Assembly (NCBI RefSeq): GCF_051020975.1
Contig: NW_027478168.1
Location: 9,052,001-9,116,000, forward strand
From: Osmia lignaria lignaria
Taxonomy: Eukaryota; Arthropoda; Insecta; Hymenoptera; Megachilidae
Direction: 5' to 3'
DNA length: 64,000 nt
This document shows, piece by piece, positions 10,531 to 24,698 of the stretch; position 1 is the first letter of the stretch, and every line of letters begins with the position of its first letter. The notes below the pieces were generated by a model, which had not been told where the DNA came from, did no database searches, and worked only from the letters and a program-made list of their open reading frames with translations. Both the position numbers and the translations under genes were made by a program.

Positions 10531-11174
10531 TTGCAGATTTATCTCAAGGGAAGGGGCCTGACGGACATATTTCGAGATATTTCTTCTTCTTGTTGTTCTT
10601 CTTCTGCACAGCTAAACTGGAAGTGGCATTTCCAGCTCGCAATAGTGCAGAGTTATCTCAAAGAGAGGGGCCACGGTGTTTCTGTATCTCTATTATGTTG
10701 GTGCGGCTTCGGAACTTTTAAATATCTTGATATATCTCGAGAACTACGCATCTGATCAAAAAATATCATAGAACATAAAAAGTAGGAAACTTAATTCTCT
10801 ACAAAAAAGGTCTCTCAACATTTTGCCATAGCTCGCTTCGTTTCCGAGATATTTGCAGATTTATCTCAAGGGAAGGGGCCTGACGGACATATTTCGAGAC
10901 ATTTCTTCTTCTTGTTGTTCTTCTTCTGCACAGCTAAGCTGGAAGTGGCATTTGCGGCTCGCACTAGTGCAGAATTATCTCAAAGAAAGGGGCCACGGTG
11001 TTTCTGTATCTCTATTATGTTGGTGCGGCTTCGGAACTTTTAAATATCTCGATATATCTCGAAAACTACGCTTCTGATCAAAAAATATCATAGAACATAA
11101 ATTGTAGGAAACTTAATTCTCTACAAAAAAGGTCTCTTAACATTTTGCCATAGCTCGCTTCGTTTCCGAGATAT
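10531..11174 (+). repeat. Region B, extra copy of HOR positions 9-10 (m33-m34)
   Basis: A 644-bp dimer duplication of the AAACTGG/CATTTCCAG monomer and the CGAGACATTTC/GCAGAATTATC monomer. m32 ends with GGAAACATAA, like m30, whereas m34 ends with GGAAACTTAA as is normal for position 10, so m32 is the junction monomer. m33 has a private TCGCATCG. Confidence 0.88.
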
Positions 11175-13106
11175 TTGCAGATTTATCTCAAGGGAAGGGG
11201 CCTGACGGACATATTTCGAGATATTTCTTCTTCTTGTTGTTCTTCTTCTGCACAGCTAAGCTGGAAGTGGCATTTGCGGCTCGCACTAGTGCAGAGTTAT
11301 CTCAAAGAAAGGGGCCACGGTGTTTCTGTATCTCTATTATGTTGGTGCGGCTTCGGAACTTTTAAATATCTCGATATATCTCGAAAACTACGCTTCTGAT
11401 CAAAAGATATCATAGAACATAAATTGTAGGAAACATAATTCTCTACAAAAAAGGTCTCTTAACATTTTGCCATAGCTCGCTTCGTTTCCGAGATATTTGC
11501 AGATATATCTCAAGGGAAGGGGCCTGACGGACATATGTCGAGATATTTCTTCTTCTTGTTGTTCTTCTTCTGCACAGCTAAGCTGGAAGTGGCATTTGCG
11601 GCTCGCACTAGTGCAGAGTTATCTCAAAGAAAGGGGCCACGGTGTTTCTATATCTCTATTATGTTGGTGCGGCTTCGGAACTTTTAAATATCTCGATATA
11701 TCTCGAAAACTACGCTTCTGATCAAAAAATATCATAGAACATAAATTGTAGGAAACATAATTCTCTACAAAAAAGGTCTCTTAACATTTTGCCATAGCTA
11801 GCTTCGTTTCCGAGATATTTGCAGATATATCTCAAGGGAAGGGGCCTGACGGACATATTTCGAGATATTTCTTCTTCTTGTTGTTCTTCTTCTGCACAGC
11901 TAAGCTGGAAGTGGCATTTACAGCTCGCAATAGTGCAGAGTTATCTCAAAGAAAGGGGCCACGGTGTTTCTGTATCTCTATTATGTTGGTGCGGCTTCGG
12001 AACTTTTAAATATCTTGATATATCTCGAGAACTACGCATCTGATCAAAAAATATCATAGAACATAAAAAGTAGGAAGCTTAATTCTCTACAAAAAAGGTC
12101 TCTTAACAATTGGCCATACCTCGCTTCGTTTCCGAGATATTTGCAGATTTATCTCAAGGGAAGGGGCCTGACGGACATATTTCGAGATATTTCTTCTTCT
12201 TGTTGTTCTTCTTCTGCACAGCTAAGCTGGAAGTGGCATTTGCGGCTCGCACTAGTGCAGAGTTATCTCAGAGAAAGGGGCCACGGTGTTTCTGTATCTC
12301 TATTATGTTGGTGCGGCTTCGGAACTTTTAAATATCTCGATATATCTCGAAAACTACGCTTCTGATCAAAAAATATCATAGAACATAAATTGTAGGAAAC
12401 ATAATTCTCTACAAAAAAGGTCTCTTAACATTTTGCCATAGCTCGCTTCGTTTCCGAGATATTTGCAGATTTATCTCAAGGGAAGGGGGCTGACGGACAT
12501 ATTTCGAGATATTTCTTCTTCTTGTTGTTCTTCTTCTGCACAGCTAAACTGGAAGTGGCATTTCCAGCTCGCAATAGTGCAGAGTTATCTCAAAGAGAGG
12601 GGCCACGGTGTTTCTGTATCTCTATTATGTTGGTGCGGCTTCGGAACTTTTAAATATCTTGATATATCTCGAGAACTACGCATCTGATCAAAAAATATCA
12701 TAGAACATAAAAAGTAGGAAACTTAATTCTCTACAAAAAAGGTCTCTCAACATTTTGCCATAGCTCGCTTCGTTTCCGAGATATTTGCAGATTTATCTCA
12801 AGGGAAGGGGCCTGACGGACATATTTCGAGACATTTCTTCTTCTTGTTGTGCTTCTTCTGCACAGCTAAGCTGGAAGTGGCATTTGCGGCTCGCACTAGT
12901 GCAGAATTATCTCAAAGAAAGGGGCCACGGTGTTTCTGTATCTCTATTATGTTGGTGCGGCTTCGGAACTTTTAAATATCTCGATATATCTCGAAAACTA
13001 CGCTTCTGATCAAAAAATATCATAGAACATAAATTGTAGGAAACTTAATTCTCTACAAAAAAGGTCTCTTAACATTTTGCCATAGCTCGCTTCGTTTCCG
13101 AGATAT
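11175..13106 (+). repeat. Region B HOR copy 2, 6-mer (m35-m40)
   Basis: 1932 bp with positions 1, 2, 3, a 4/8 fusion, 9 and 10. Four monomers are missing relative to the full unit. The fusion monomer is 12141-12462. Private changes include CATATGTCG in m36 and TTGTGCTTC in m40. Confidence 0.9.
12141..12462 (+). repeat. Chimeric monomer m38 (HOR positions 4 and 8)
   Basis: The upstream CAATTGGCCATACC belongs to position 4 and the downstream TCTCAGAGAAAGG to position 8. The exchange lies between about 12121 and 12270. Confidence 0.85.
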
Positions 13107-16100
13107 TTGCAGATTTATCTCAAGGGAAGGGGCCTGACGGACATATTTCGAGATATTTCTTCTTCTTGTTGTTCTTCTTCTGCACAGCTAAGCTGGAAGT
13201 GGCATTTGCGGCTCGCACTAGTGCAGAGTTATCTCAAAGAAAGGGGCCACGGTGTTTCTGTATCTCTATTATGTTGGTGCGGCTTCGGAACTTTTAAATA
13301 TCTCGATATATCTCGAAAACTACGCTTCTGATCAAAAGATATCATAGAACATAAATTGTAGGAAACATAATTCTCTACAAAAAAGGTCTCTTAACATTTT
13401 GCCATAGCTCGCTTCGTTTCCGAGATATTTGCAGATATATCTCAAGGGAAGGGGCCTGACGGACATATTTCGAGATATTTCTTCTTCTTGTTGTTCTTCT
13501 TCTGCACAGCTAAGCTGGAAGTGGCATTTGCGGCTCGCACTAGTGCAGAGTTATCTCAAAGAAAGGGGCCACGGTGTTTCTATATCTCTATTATGTTGGT
13601 GCGGCTTCGGAACTTTTAAATATCTCGATATATCTCGAAAACTACGCTTCTGATCAAAAAATATCATAGAACATAAATTGTAGGAAACATAATTCTCTAC
13701 AAAAAAGGTCTCTTAACATTTTGCCATAGCTAGCTTCGTTTCCGAGATATTTGCAGATATATCTCAAGGGAAGGGGCCTGACGGACATATTTCGAGATAT
13801 TTCTTCTTCTTGTTGTTCTTCTTCTGCACAGCTAAGCTGGAAGTGGCATTTACAGCTCGCAATAGTGCAGAGTTATCTCAAAGAAAGGGGCCACGGTGTT
13901 TCTGTATCTCTATTATGTTGGTGCGGCTTCGGAACTTTTAAATATCTTGATATATCTCGAGAACTACGCATCTGATCAAAAAATATCATAGAACATAAAA
14001 AGTAGGAAGCTTAATTCTCTACAAAAAAGGTCTCTTAACAATTGGCCATACCTCGCTTCGTTTCCGAGATATTTGCAGATTTATCTCAAGGGAAGGGGCC
14101 TGACGGACATATTTCGAGATATTTCTTCTTCTTGTTGTTCTTCTTCTGCACAGCTAAGCTGGAAGTGGCATTTGCGGCTCGCACTAGTGCAGAGTTATCT
14201 CAAAGAAAGGGGCCACGGTGTTTCTGTATCCCTATTATGTTGGTGCGGTTTCGGAACTTTTAAATATCTCGATATATCTCGAGAACTACGCTTCTGATCA
14301 AAAAATATCGTAGAACATAAATTGTAGGAAACTTAATTCTCTACAAAAAAGGTCTCTTAACAATTGGCCATAGCTCGCTTCGTTTCCGAGATATTTGCAG
14401 ATTTATCTCAAGGGAAGGGGCCTGACGGACATATTTCGAGATATTTCTTCTTCTTGTTGTTCTTCTTCTGCACAGCTAAGCTGGAAGTGGCATTTACAGC
14501 TCGCAATACTGCAGAGTTATCTCAAAGAAAGGGGCCACGGTGTTTCTGTATCCCTATTATGTTGGTGCGGCTTCGGAACTTTTAAATATCTCGATATATC
14601 TCGAGAACTACGCATCTGATCAAAAAATATCATAGAACATAAAAAGTAGGAAGCTTAATTCTCTACAAAAAAGGTCTCTTAACAATTGGCCATAGCTCGC
14701 TTCGTTTCCGAGATATTTGCAGATTTATCTCAAGGGAAGGGGCCTGACGGACATATTTCGAGATATTTCTTCTTCTTGTTGTTCTTCTTCTGCACAGCTA
14801 AGCTGGAAGTGGCATTTACAGCTCGCAATACTGCAGAGTTATCTCAAAGAAAGGGGCCACGGTGTTTCTGTATCCCTATTATGTTGGTGCGGCTTCGGAA
14901 CTTTTAAATATCTCGATATATCTCGAGAACTACGCATCTGATCAAAAAATATCATAGAACATAAAAAGTAGGAAGCTTAATTCTCTACAAAAAAGGTCTC
15001 TTAACAATTGGCCATACCTCGCTTCGTTTCCGAGATATTTGCAGATTTATCTCAAGGGAAGGGGCCTGACGGACATATTTCGAGATATTTCTTCTTCTTG
15101 TTGTTCTTCTTCTGCACAGCTAAGCTGGAAGTGGCATTTACAGCTCGCAATACTGCAGAGTTATCTCAAAGAAAGGGGCCACGGTGTTTCTGTATCCCTA
15201 TTATGTTGGTGCGGCTTCGGAACTTTTAAATATCTCGATATATCTCGAAAACTACGCTTCTGATCAAAAAATATCATAGAACATAAAAAGTAGGAAACTT
15301 AATTCTCTACAAAAAAGGTCTCTTAACATTTTACCATAGCTCGCTTCGTTTCCGAGATATTTGCAGATTTATCTCAAGGGAAGGGGCCTGACGGACATAT
15401 TTCGAGATATTTCTTCTTCTTGTTGTTCTTCTTCTGCACAGCTAAGCTGGAAGTGGCATTTGCGGCTCGCACTAGTGCAGAGTTATCTCAGAGAAAGGGG
15501 CCACGGTGTTTCTGTATCTCTATTATGTTGGTGCGGCTTCGGAACTTTTAAATATCTCGATATATCTCGAAAACTACGCTTCTGATCAAAAAATATCATA
15601 GAACATAAATTGTAGGAAACATAATTCTCTACAAAAAAGGTCTCTTAACATTTTGCCATAGCTCGCTTCGTTTCCGAGATATTTGCAGATTTATCTCAAG
15701 GGAAGGGGCCTGACGGACATATTTCGAGATATTTCTTCTTCTTGTTGTTCTTCTTCTGCACAGCTAAACTGGAAGTGGCATTTCCAGCTCGCAATAGTGC
15801 AGAGTTATCTCAAAGAGAGGGGCCACGGTGTTTCTGTATCTCTATTATGTTGGTGCGGCTTCGGAACTTTTAAATATCTTGATATATCTCGAGAACTACG
15901 CATCTGATCAAAAAATATCATAGAACATAAAAAGTAGGAAACTTAATTCTCTACAAAAAAGGTCTCTCAACATTTTGCCATAGCTCGCTTCGTTTCCGAG
16001 ATATTTGCAGATTTATCTCAAGGGAAGGGGCCTGACGGACATATTTCGAGACATTTCTTCTTCTTGTTGTTCTTCTTCTGCACAGCTAAGCTGGAAGTGG

Positions 16101-16326
16101 CATTTGCGGCTCGCACTAGTGCCGAATTATCTCAAAGAAAGGGGCCACGGTGTTTCTGTATCTCTATTATGTTGGTGCGGCTTCGGAACTTTTAAATATC
16201 TCGATATATCTCGAAAACTACGCTTCTGATCAAAAAATATCATAGAACATAAATTGTAGGAAACTTAATTCTCTACAAAAAAGGTCTCTTAACATTTTGC
16301 CATAGCTCGCTTCGTTTCCGAGATAT
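13107..16326 (+). repeat. Region B HOR copy 3, full 10-mer (m41-m50)
   Basis: 3220 bp with all ten positions in order, nearly identical to copy 1. Position 10 has a private GTGCCGAATTATC. Confidence 0.9.
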
Positions 16327-16648
16327 TTGCAGATTTATCTCAAGGGAAGGGGCCTGACGGACATATTTCGAGATATTTCTTCTTCTTGTTGTTCTTCTTC
16401 TGCACAGCTAAGCTGGAAGTGGCATTTACAGCTCGCAATAGTGCAGAGTTATCTCAAAGAAAGGGGCCACGGTGTTTCTGTATCTCTATTATGTTGGTGC
16501 GGCTTCGGAACTTTTAAATATCTTGATATATCTCGAGAACTACGCATCTGATCAAAAAATATCATAGAACATAAAAAGTAGGAAGCTTAATTCTCTACAA
16601 AAAAGGTCTCTTAACAATTGGCCATACCTCGCTTCGTTTCCGAGATAT
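16327..16648 (+). repeat. Chimeric monomer m51 (HOR positions 1 and 3)
   Basis: The 5' GCAGATTTATC is as in position 1; the CATTTACAG and GGAAGCTTAA are as in position 3, which normally has GCTAGC and GCAGATATATC. The exchange lies between about 16335 and 16427. Confidence 0.8.
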
Positions 16649-18902
16649 TTGCAGATTTATCTCAAGGGAAGGGGCCTGACGGACATATTTCGAGATATTT
16701 CTTCTTCTTGTTGTTCTTCTTCTGCACAGCTAAGCTGGAAGTGGCATTTGCGGCTCGCACTAGTGCAGAGTTATCTCAAAGAAAGGGGCCACGGTGTTTC
16801 TGTATCCCTATTATGTTGGTGCGGTTTCGGAACTTTTAAATATCTCGATATATCTCGAGAACTACGCTTCTGATCAAAAAATATCGTAGAACATAAATTG
16901 TAGGAAACTTAATTCTCTACAAAAAAGGTCTCTTAACAATTGGCCATAGCTCGCTTCGTTTCCGAGATATTTGCAGATTTATCTCAAGGGAAGGGGCCTG
17001 ACGGACATATTTCGAGATATTTCTTCTTCTTGTTGTTCTTCTTCTGCACAGCTAAGCTGGAAGTGGCATTTACAGCTCGCAATACTGCAGAGTTATCTCA
17101 AAGAAAGGGGCCACGGTGTTTCTGTATCCCTATTATGTTGGTGCGGCTTCGGAACTTTTAAATATCTCGATATATCTCGAGAACTACGCATCTGATCAAA
17201 AAATATCATAGAACATAAAAAGTAGGAAGCTTAATTCTCTACAAAAAAGGTCTCTTAACAATTGGCCATAGCTCGCTTCGTTTCCGAGATATTTGCAGAT
17301 TTATCTCAAGGGAAGGGGCCTGACGGACATATTTCGAGATATTTCTTCTTCTTGTTGTTCTTCTTCTGCACAGCTAAGCTGGAAGTGGCATTTACAGCTC
17401 GCAATACTGCAGAGTTATCTCAAAGAAAGGGGCCACGGTGTTTCTGTATCCCTATTATGTTGGTGCGGCTTCGGAACTTTTAAATATCTCGATATATCTC
17501 GAGAACTACGCATCTGATCAAAAAATATCATAGAACATAAAAAGTAGGAAGCTTAATTCTCTACAAAAAAGGTCTCTTAACAATTGGCCATACCTCGCTT
17601 CGTTTCCGAGATATTTGCAGATTTATCTCAAGGGAAGGGGCCTGACGGACATATTTCGAGATATTTCTTCTTCTTGTTGTTCTTCTTCTGCACAGCTAAG
17701 CTGGAAGTGGCATTTACAGCTCGCAATACTGCAGAGTTATCTCAAAGAAAGGGGCCACGGTGTTTCTGTATCCCTATTATGTTGGTGCGGCTTCGGAACT
17801 TTTAAATATCTCGATATATCTCGAAAACTACGCTTCTGATCAAAAAATATCATAGAACATAAAAAGTAGGAAACTTAATTCTCTACAAAAAAGGTCGCTT
17901 AACATTTTACCATAGCTCGCTTCGTTTCCGAGATATTTGCAGATTTATCTCAAGGGAAGGGGCCTGACGGACATATTTCGAGATATTTCTTCTTCTTGTT
18001 GTTCTTCTTCTGCACAGCTAAGCTGGAAGTGGCATTTGCGGCTCGCACTAGTGCAGAGTTATCTCAGAGAAAGGGGCCACGGTGTTTCTGTATCTCTATT
18101 ATGTTGGTGCGGCTTCGGAACTTTTAAATATCTCGATATATCTCGAAAACTACGCTTCTGATCAAAAAATATCATAGAACATAAATTGTAGGAAACATAA
18201 TTCTCTACAAAAAAGGTCTCTTAACATTTTGCCATAGCTCGCTTCGTTTCCGAGATATTTGCAGATTTATCTCAAGGGAAGGGGCCTGACGGACATATTT
18301 CGAGATATTTCTTCTTCTTGTTGTTCTTCTTCTGCACAGCTAAACTGGAAGTGGCATTTCCAGCTCGCAATAGTGCAGAGTTATCTCAAAGAGAGGGGCC
18401 ACGGTGTTTCTGTATCTCTATTATGTTGGTGCGGCTTCGGAACTTTTAAATATCTTGATATATCTCGAGAACTACGCATCTGATCAAAAAATATCATAGA
18501 ACATAAAAAGTAGGAAACTTAATTCTCTACAAAAAAGGTCTCTCAACATTTTGCCATAGCTCGCTTCGTTTCCGAGATATTTGCAGATTTATCTCAAGGG
18601 AAGGGGCCTGACGGACATATTTCGAGACATTTCTTCTTCTTGTTGTTCTTCTTCTGCACAGCTAAGCTGGAAGTGGCATTTGCGGCTCGCACTAGTGCAG
18701 AATTATCTCAAAGAAAGGGGCCACGGTGTTTCTGTATCTCTATTATGTTGGTGCGGCTTCGGAACTTTTAAATATCTCGATATATCTCGAAAACTACGCT
18801 TCTGATCAAAAAATATCATAGAACATAAATTGTAGGAAACTTAATTCTCTACAAAAAAGGTCTCTTAACATTTTGCCATAGCTCGCTTCGTTTCCGAGAT
18901 AT
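16327..18902 (+). repeat. Region B HOR copy 4, 8-mer (m51-m58)
   Basis: 2576 bp. It starts with a position 1/3 fusion, so positions 1 and 2 are not present as separate monomers, then runs through 4-10. There is a private GGTCGCTTAAC near 17893. Confidence 0.9.
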
Positions 18903-21478
18903 TTGCAGATTTATCTCAAGGGAAGGGGCCTGACGGACATATTTCGAGATATTTCTTCTTCTTGTTGTTCTTCTTCTGCACAGCTAAGCTGGAAGTGGCA
19001 TTTGCGGCTCGCACTAGTGCAGAGTTATCTCAAAGAAAGGGGCCACGGTGTTTCTGTATCTCTATTATGTTGGTGCGGCTTCGGAACTTTTAAATATCTC
19101 GATATATCTCGAAAACTACGCTTCTGATCAAAAGATATCATAGAACATAAATTGTAGGAAACATAATTCTCTACAAAAAAGGTCTCTTAACATTTTGCCA
19201 TAGCTCGCTTCGTTTCCGAGATATTTGCAGATATATCTCAAGGGAAGGGGCCTGACGGACATATTTCGAGATATTTCTTCTTCTTGTTGTTCTTCTTCTG
19301 CACAGCTAAGCTGGAAGTGGCATTTACAGCTCGCAATAGTGCAGAGTTATCTCAAAGAAAGGGGCCACGGTGTTTCTGTATCTCTATTATGTTGGTGCGG
19401 CTTCGGAACTTTTAAATATCTTGATATATCTCGAGAACTACGCATCTGATCAAAAAATATCATAGAACATAAAAAGTAGGAAGCTTAATTCTCTACAAAA
19501 AAGGTCTCTTAACAATTGGCCATACCTCGCTTCGTTTCCGAGATATTTGCAGATTTATCTCAAGGGAAGGGGCCTGACGGACATATTTCGAGATATTTCT
19601 TCTTCTTGTTGTTCTTCTTCTGCACAGCTAAGCTGGAAGTGGCATTTGCGGCTCGCACTAGTGCAGAGTTATCTCAAAGAAAGGGGCCACGGTGTTTCTG
19701 TATCCCTATTATGTTGGTGCGGTTTCGGAACTTTTAAATATCTCGATATATCTCGAGAACTACGCTTCTGATCAAAAAATATCGTAGAACATAAATTGTA
19801 GGAAACTTAATTCTCTACAAAAAAGGTCTCTTAACAATTGGCCATAGCTCGCTTCGTTTCCGAGATATTTGCAGATTTATCTCAAGGGAAGGGGCCTGAC
19901 GGACATATTTCGAGATATTTCTTCTTCTTGTTGTTCTTCTTCTGCACAGCTAAGCTGGAAGTGGCATTTACAGCTCGCAATACTGCAGAGTTATCTCAAA
20001 GAAAGGGGCCACGGTGTTTCTGTATCCCTATTATGTTGGTGCGGCTTCGGAACTTTTAAATATCTCGATATATCTCGAGAACTACGCATCTGATCAAAAA
20101 ATATCATAGAACATAAAAAGTAGGAAGCTTAATTCTCTACAAAAAAGGTCTCTTAACAATTGGCCATACCTCGCTTCGTTTCCGAGATATTTGCAGATTT
20201 ATCTCAAGGGAAGGGGCCTGACGGACATATTTCGAGATATTTCTTCTTCTTGTTGTTCTTCTTCTGCACAGCTAAGCTGGAAGTGGCATTTACAGCTCGC
20301 AATACTGCAGAGTTATCTCAAAGAAAGGGGCCACGGTGTTTCTGTATCCCTATTATGTTGGTGCGGCTTCGGAACTTTTAAATATCTCGATATATCTCGA
20401 AAACTACGCTTCTGATCAAAAAATATCATAGAACATAAAAAGTAGGAAACTTAATTCTCTACAAAAAAGGTCTCTTAACATTTTACCATAGCTCGCTTCG
20501 TTTCCGAGATATTTGCAGATTTATCTCAAGGGAAGGGGCCTGACGGACATATTTCGAGATATTTCTTCTTCTTGTTGTTCTTCTTCTGCACAGCTAAGCT
20601 GGAAGTGGCATTTGCGGCTCGCACTAGTGCAGAGTTATCTCAGAGAAAGGGGCCACGGTGTTTCTGTATCTCTATTATGTTGGTGCGGCTTCGGAACTTT
20701 TAAATATCTCGATATATCTCGAAAACTACGCTTCTGATCAAAAAATATCATAGAACATAAATTGTAGGAAACATAATTCTCTACAAAAAAGGTCTCTTAA
20801 CATTTTGCCATAGCTCGCTTCGTTTCCGAGATATTTGCAGATTTATCTCAAGGGAAGGGGCCTGACGGACATATTTCGAGATATTTCTTCTTCTTGTTGT
20901 TCTTCTTCTGCACAGCTAAACTGGAAGTGGCATTTCCAGCTCGCAATAGTGCAGAGTTATCTCAAAGAGAGGGGCCACGGTGTTTCTGTATCTCTATTAT
21001 GTTGGTGCGGCTTCGGAACTTTTAAATATCTTGATATATCTCGAGAACTACGCATCTGATCAAAAAATATGATAGAACATAAAAAGTAGGAAACTTAATT
21101 CTCTACAAAAAAGGTCTCTCAACATTTTGCCATAGCTCGCTTCGTTTCCGAGATATTTGCAGATTTATCTCAAGGGAAGGGGCCTGACGGACATATTTCG
21201 AGACATTTCTTCTTCTTGTTGTTCTTCTTCTGCACAGCTAAGCTGGAAGTGGCATTTGCGGCTCGCACTAGTGCAGAATTATCTCAAAGAAAGGGGCCAC
21301 GGTGTTTCTGTATCTCTATTATGTTGGTGCGGCTTCGGAACTTTTAAATATCTCGATATATCTCGAAAACTACGCTTCTGATCAAAAAATATCATAGAAC
21401 ATAAATTGTAGGAAACTTAATTCTCTACAAAAAAGGTCTCTTAACATTTTGCCATAGCTCGCTTCGTTTCCGAGATAT
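18903..21478 (+). repeat. Region B HOR copy 5, 8-mer (m59-m66)
   Basis: 2576 bp. Position 1 is followed by a 2/3 fusion (19225-19546), and only two of the three CTGCAG monomers are present. The private ATATGATAG near 21068 marks m65. Confidence 0.9.
19225..19546 (+). repeat. Chimeric monomer m60 (HOR positions 2 and 3)
   Basis: The upstream GCTCGC of position 2 replaces the GCTAGC of position 3, while CATTTACAG and GGAAGCTTAA come from position 3. The exchange lies between about 19206 and 19324. Confidence 0.75.
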
Positions 21479-24400
21479 TTGCAGATTTATCTCAAGGGAA
21501 GGGGCCTGACGGACATATTTCGAGATATTTCTTCTTCTTGTTGTTCTTCTTCTGCACAGCTAAGCTGGAAGTGGCATTTGCGGCTCGCACTAGTGCAGAG
21601 TTATCTCAAAGAAAGGGGCCACGGTGTTTCTGTATCTCTATTATGTTGGTGCGGCTTCGGAACTTTTAAATATCTCGATATATCTCGAAAACTACGCTTC
21701 TGATCAAAAGATATCATAGAACATAAATTGTAGGAAACATAATTCTCTACAAAAAAGGTCTCTTAACATTTTGCCATAGCTCGCTTCGTTTCCTAGATAT
21801 TTGCAGATATATCTCAAGGGAAGGGGCCTGACGGACATATTTCGAGATATTTCTTCTTCTTGTTGTTCTTCTTCTGCACAGCTAAGCTGGAAGTGGCATT
21901 TGCGGCTCGCACTAGTGCAGAGTTATCTCAAAGAAAGGGGCCACGGTGTTTCTATATCTCTATTATGTTGGTGCGGCTTCGGAACTTTTAAATATCTCGA
22001 TATATCTCGAAAACTACGCTTCTGATCAAAAAATATCATAGAACATAAATTGTAGGAAACATAATTCTCTACAAAAAAGGTCTCTTAACATTTTGCCATA
22101 GCTAGCTTCGTTTCCGAGATATTTGCAGATATATCTCAAGGGAAGGGGCCTGACGGACATATTTCGAGATATTTCTTCTTCTTGTTGTTCTTCTTCTGCA
22201 CAGCTAAGCTGGAAGTGGCATTTACAGCTCGCAATAGTGCAGAGTTATCTCAAAGAAAGGGGCCACGGTGTTTCTGTATCTCTATTATGTTGGTGCGGCT
22301 TCGGAACTTTTAAATATCTTGATATATCTCGAGAACTACGCATCTGATCAAAAAATATCATAGAACATAAAAAGTAGGAAGCTTAATTCTCTACAAAAAA
22401 GGTCTCTTAACAATTGGCCATACCTCGCTTCGTTTCCGAGATATTTGCAGATTTATCTCAAGGGAAGGGGCCTGACGGACATATTTCGAGATATTTCTTC
22501 TTCTTGTTGTTCTTCTTCTGCACAGCTAAGCTGGAAGTGGCATTTGCGGCTCGCACTAGTGCAGAGTTATCTCAAAGAAAGGGGCCACGGTGTTTCTGTA
22601 TCCCTATTATGTTGGTGCGGTTTCGGAACTTTTAAATATCTCGATATATCTCGAGAACTACGCTTCTGATCAAAAAATATCGTAGAACATAAATTGTAGG
22701 AAACTTAATTCTCTACAAAAAAGGTCTCTTAACAATTGGCCATAGCTCGCTTCGTTTCCGAGATATTTGCAGATTTATCTCAAGGGAAGGGGCCTGACGG
22801 ACATATTTCGAGATATTTCTTCTTCTTGTTGTTCTTCTTCTGCACAGCTAAGCTGGAAGTGGCATTTACAGCTCGCAATACTGCAGAGTTATCTCAAAGA
22901 AAGGGGCCACGGTGTTTCTGTATCCCTATTATGTTGGTGCGGCTTCGGAACTTTTAAATATCTCGATATATCTCGAGAACTACGCATCTGATCAAAAAAT
23001 ATCATAGAACATAAAAAGTAGGAAGCTTAATTCTCTACAAAAAAGGTCTCTTAACAATTGGCCATACCTCGCTTCGTTTCCGAGATATTTGCAGATGTAT
23101 CTCAAGGGAAGGGGCCTGACGGACATATTTCGAGATATTTCTTCTTCTTGTTGTTCTTCTTCTGCACAGCTAAGCTGGAAGTGGCATTTGCGGCTCGCAC
23201 TAGTGCAGAGTTATCTCAAAGAAAGGGGCCACGGTGTTTCTGTATCCCTATTATGTTGGTGCGGTTTCGGAACTTTTAAATATCTCGATATATCTCGAGA
23301 ACTACGCTTCTGATCAAAAAATATCGTAGAACATAAATTGTAGGAAACTTAATTCTCTACAAAAAAGGTCTCTTAACAATTGGCCATAGCTCGCTTCGTT
23401 TCCGAGATATTTGCAGATTTATCTCAAGGGAAGGGGCCTGACGGACATATTTCGAGATATTTCTTCTTCTTGTTGTTCTTCTTCTGCACAGCTAAGCTGG
23501 AAGTGGCATTTACAGCTCGCAATACTGCAGAGTTATCTCAAAGAAAGGGGCCACGGTGTTTCTGTATCCCTATTATGTTGGTGCGGCTTCGGAACTTTTA
23601 AATATCTCGATATATCTCGAAAACTACGCTTCTGATCAAAAAATATCATAGAACATAAAAAGTAGGAAACTTAATTCTCTACAAAAAAGGTCTCTTAACA
23701 TTTTACCATAGCTCGCTTCGTTTCCGAGATATTTGCAGATTTATCTCAAGGGAAGGGGCCTGACGGACATATTTCGAGATATTTCTTCTTCTTGTTGTTC
23801 TTCTTCTGCACAGCTAAGCTGGAAGTGGCATTTGCGGCTCGCACTAGTGCAGAGTTATCTCAGAGAAAGGGGCCACGGTGTTTCTGTATCTCTATTATGT
23901 TGGTGCGGCTTCGGAACTTTTAAATATCTCGATATATCTCGAAAACTACGCTTCTGATCAAAAAATATCATAGAACATAAATTGTAGGAAACATAATTCT
24001 CTACAAAAAAGGTCTCTTAACATTTTGCCATAGCTCGCTTCGTTTCCGAGATATTTGCAGATTTATCTCAAGGGAAGGGGCCTGACGGACATATTTCGAG
24101 ATATTTCTTCTTCTTGTTGTTCTTCTTCTGCACAGCTAAACTGGAAGTGGCATTTCCAGCTCGCAATAGTGCAGAGTTATCTCAAAGAGAGGGGCCACGG
24201 TGTTTCTGTATCTCTATTATGTTGGTGCGGCTTCGGAACTTTTAAATATCTTGATATATCTCGAGAACTACGCATCTGATCAAAAAATATCATAGAACAT
24301 AAAAAGTAGGAAACTTAATTCTCTACAAAAAAGGTCTCTCAACATTTTGCCATAGCTCGCTTCGTTTCCGAGATATTTGCAGATTTATCTCAAGGGAAGG

Positions 24401-24698
24401 GGCCTGACGGACATATTTCGAGACATTTCTTCTTCTTGTTGTTCTTCTTCTGCACAGCTGAGCTGGAAGTGGCATTTGCGGCTCGCACTAGTGCAGAATT
24501 ATCTCAAAGAAAGGGGCCACGGTGTTTCTGTATCTCTATTATGTTGGTGCGGCTTCGGAACTTTTAAATATCTCGATATATCTCGAAAACTACGCTTCTG
24601 ATCAAAAAATATCATAGAACATAAATTGTAGGAAACATAATTCTCTACAAAAAAGGTCTCTTAACATTTTGTCATAGCTCGCTTCGTTTCCGAGATAT
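21479..24698 (+). repeat. Region B HOR copy 6, 10-mer with a substituted position (m67-m76)
   Basis: 3220 bp. The second of the three CTGCAG monomers is replaced by another position-4 type monomer (23089-23410) with a private GCAGATGTATC. m68 has CGTTTCCTAG, and m76 has CACAGCTGAGC. From m70 onward the series is the first copy of a 3861-bp duplication. Confidence 0.9.
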
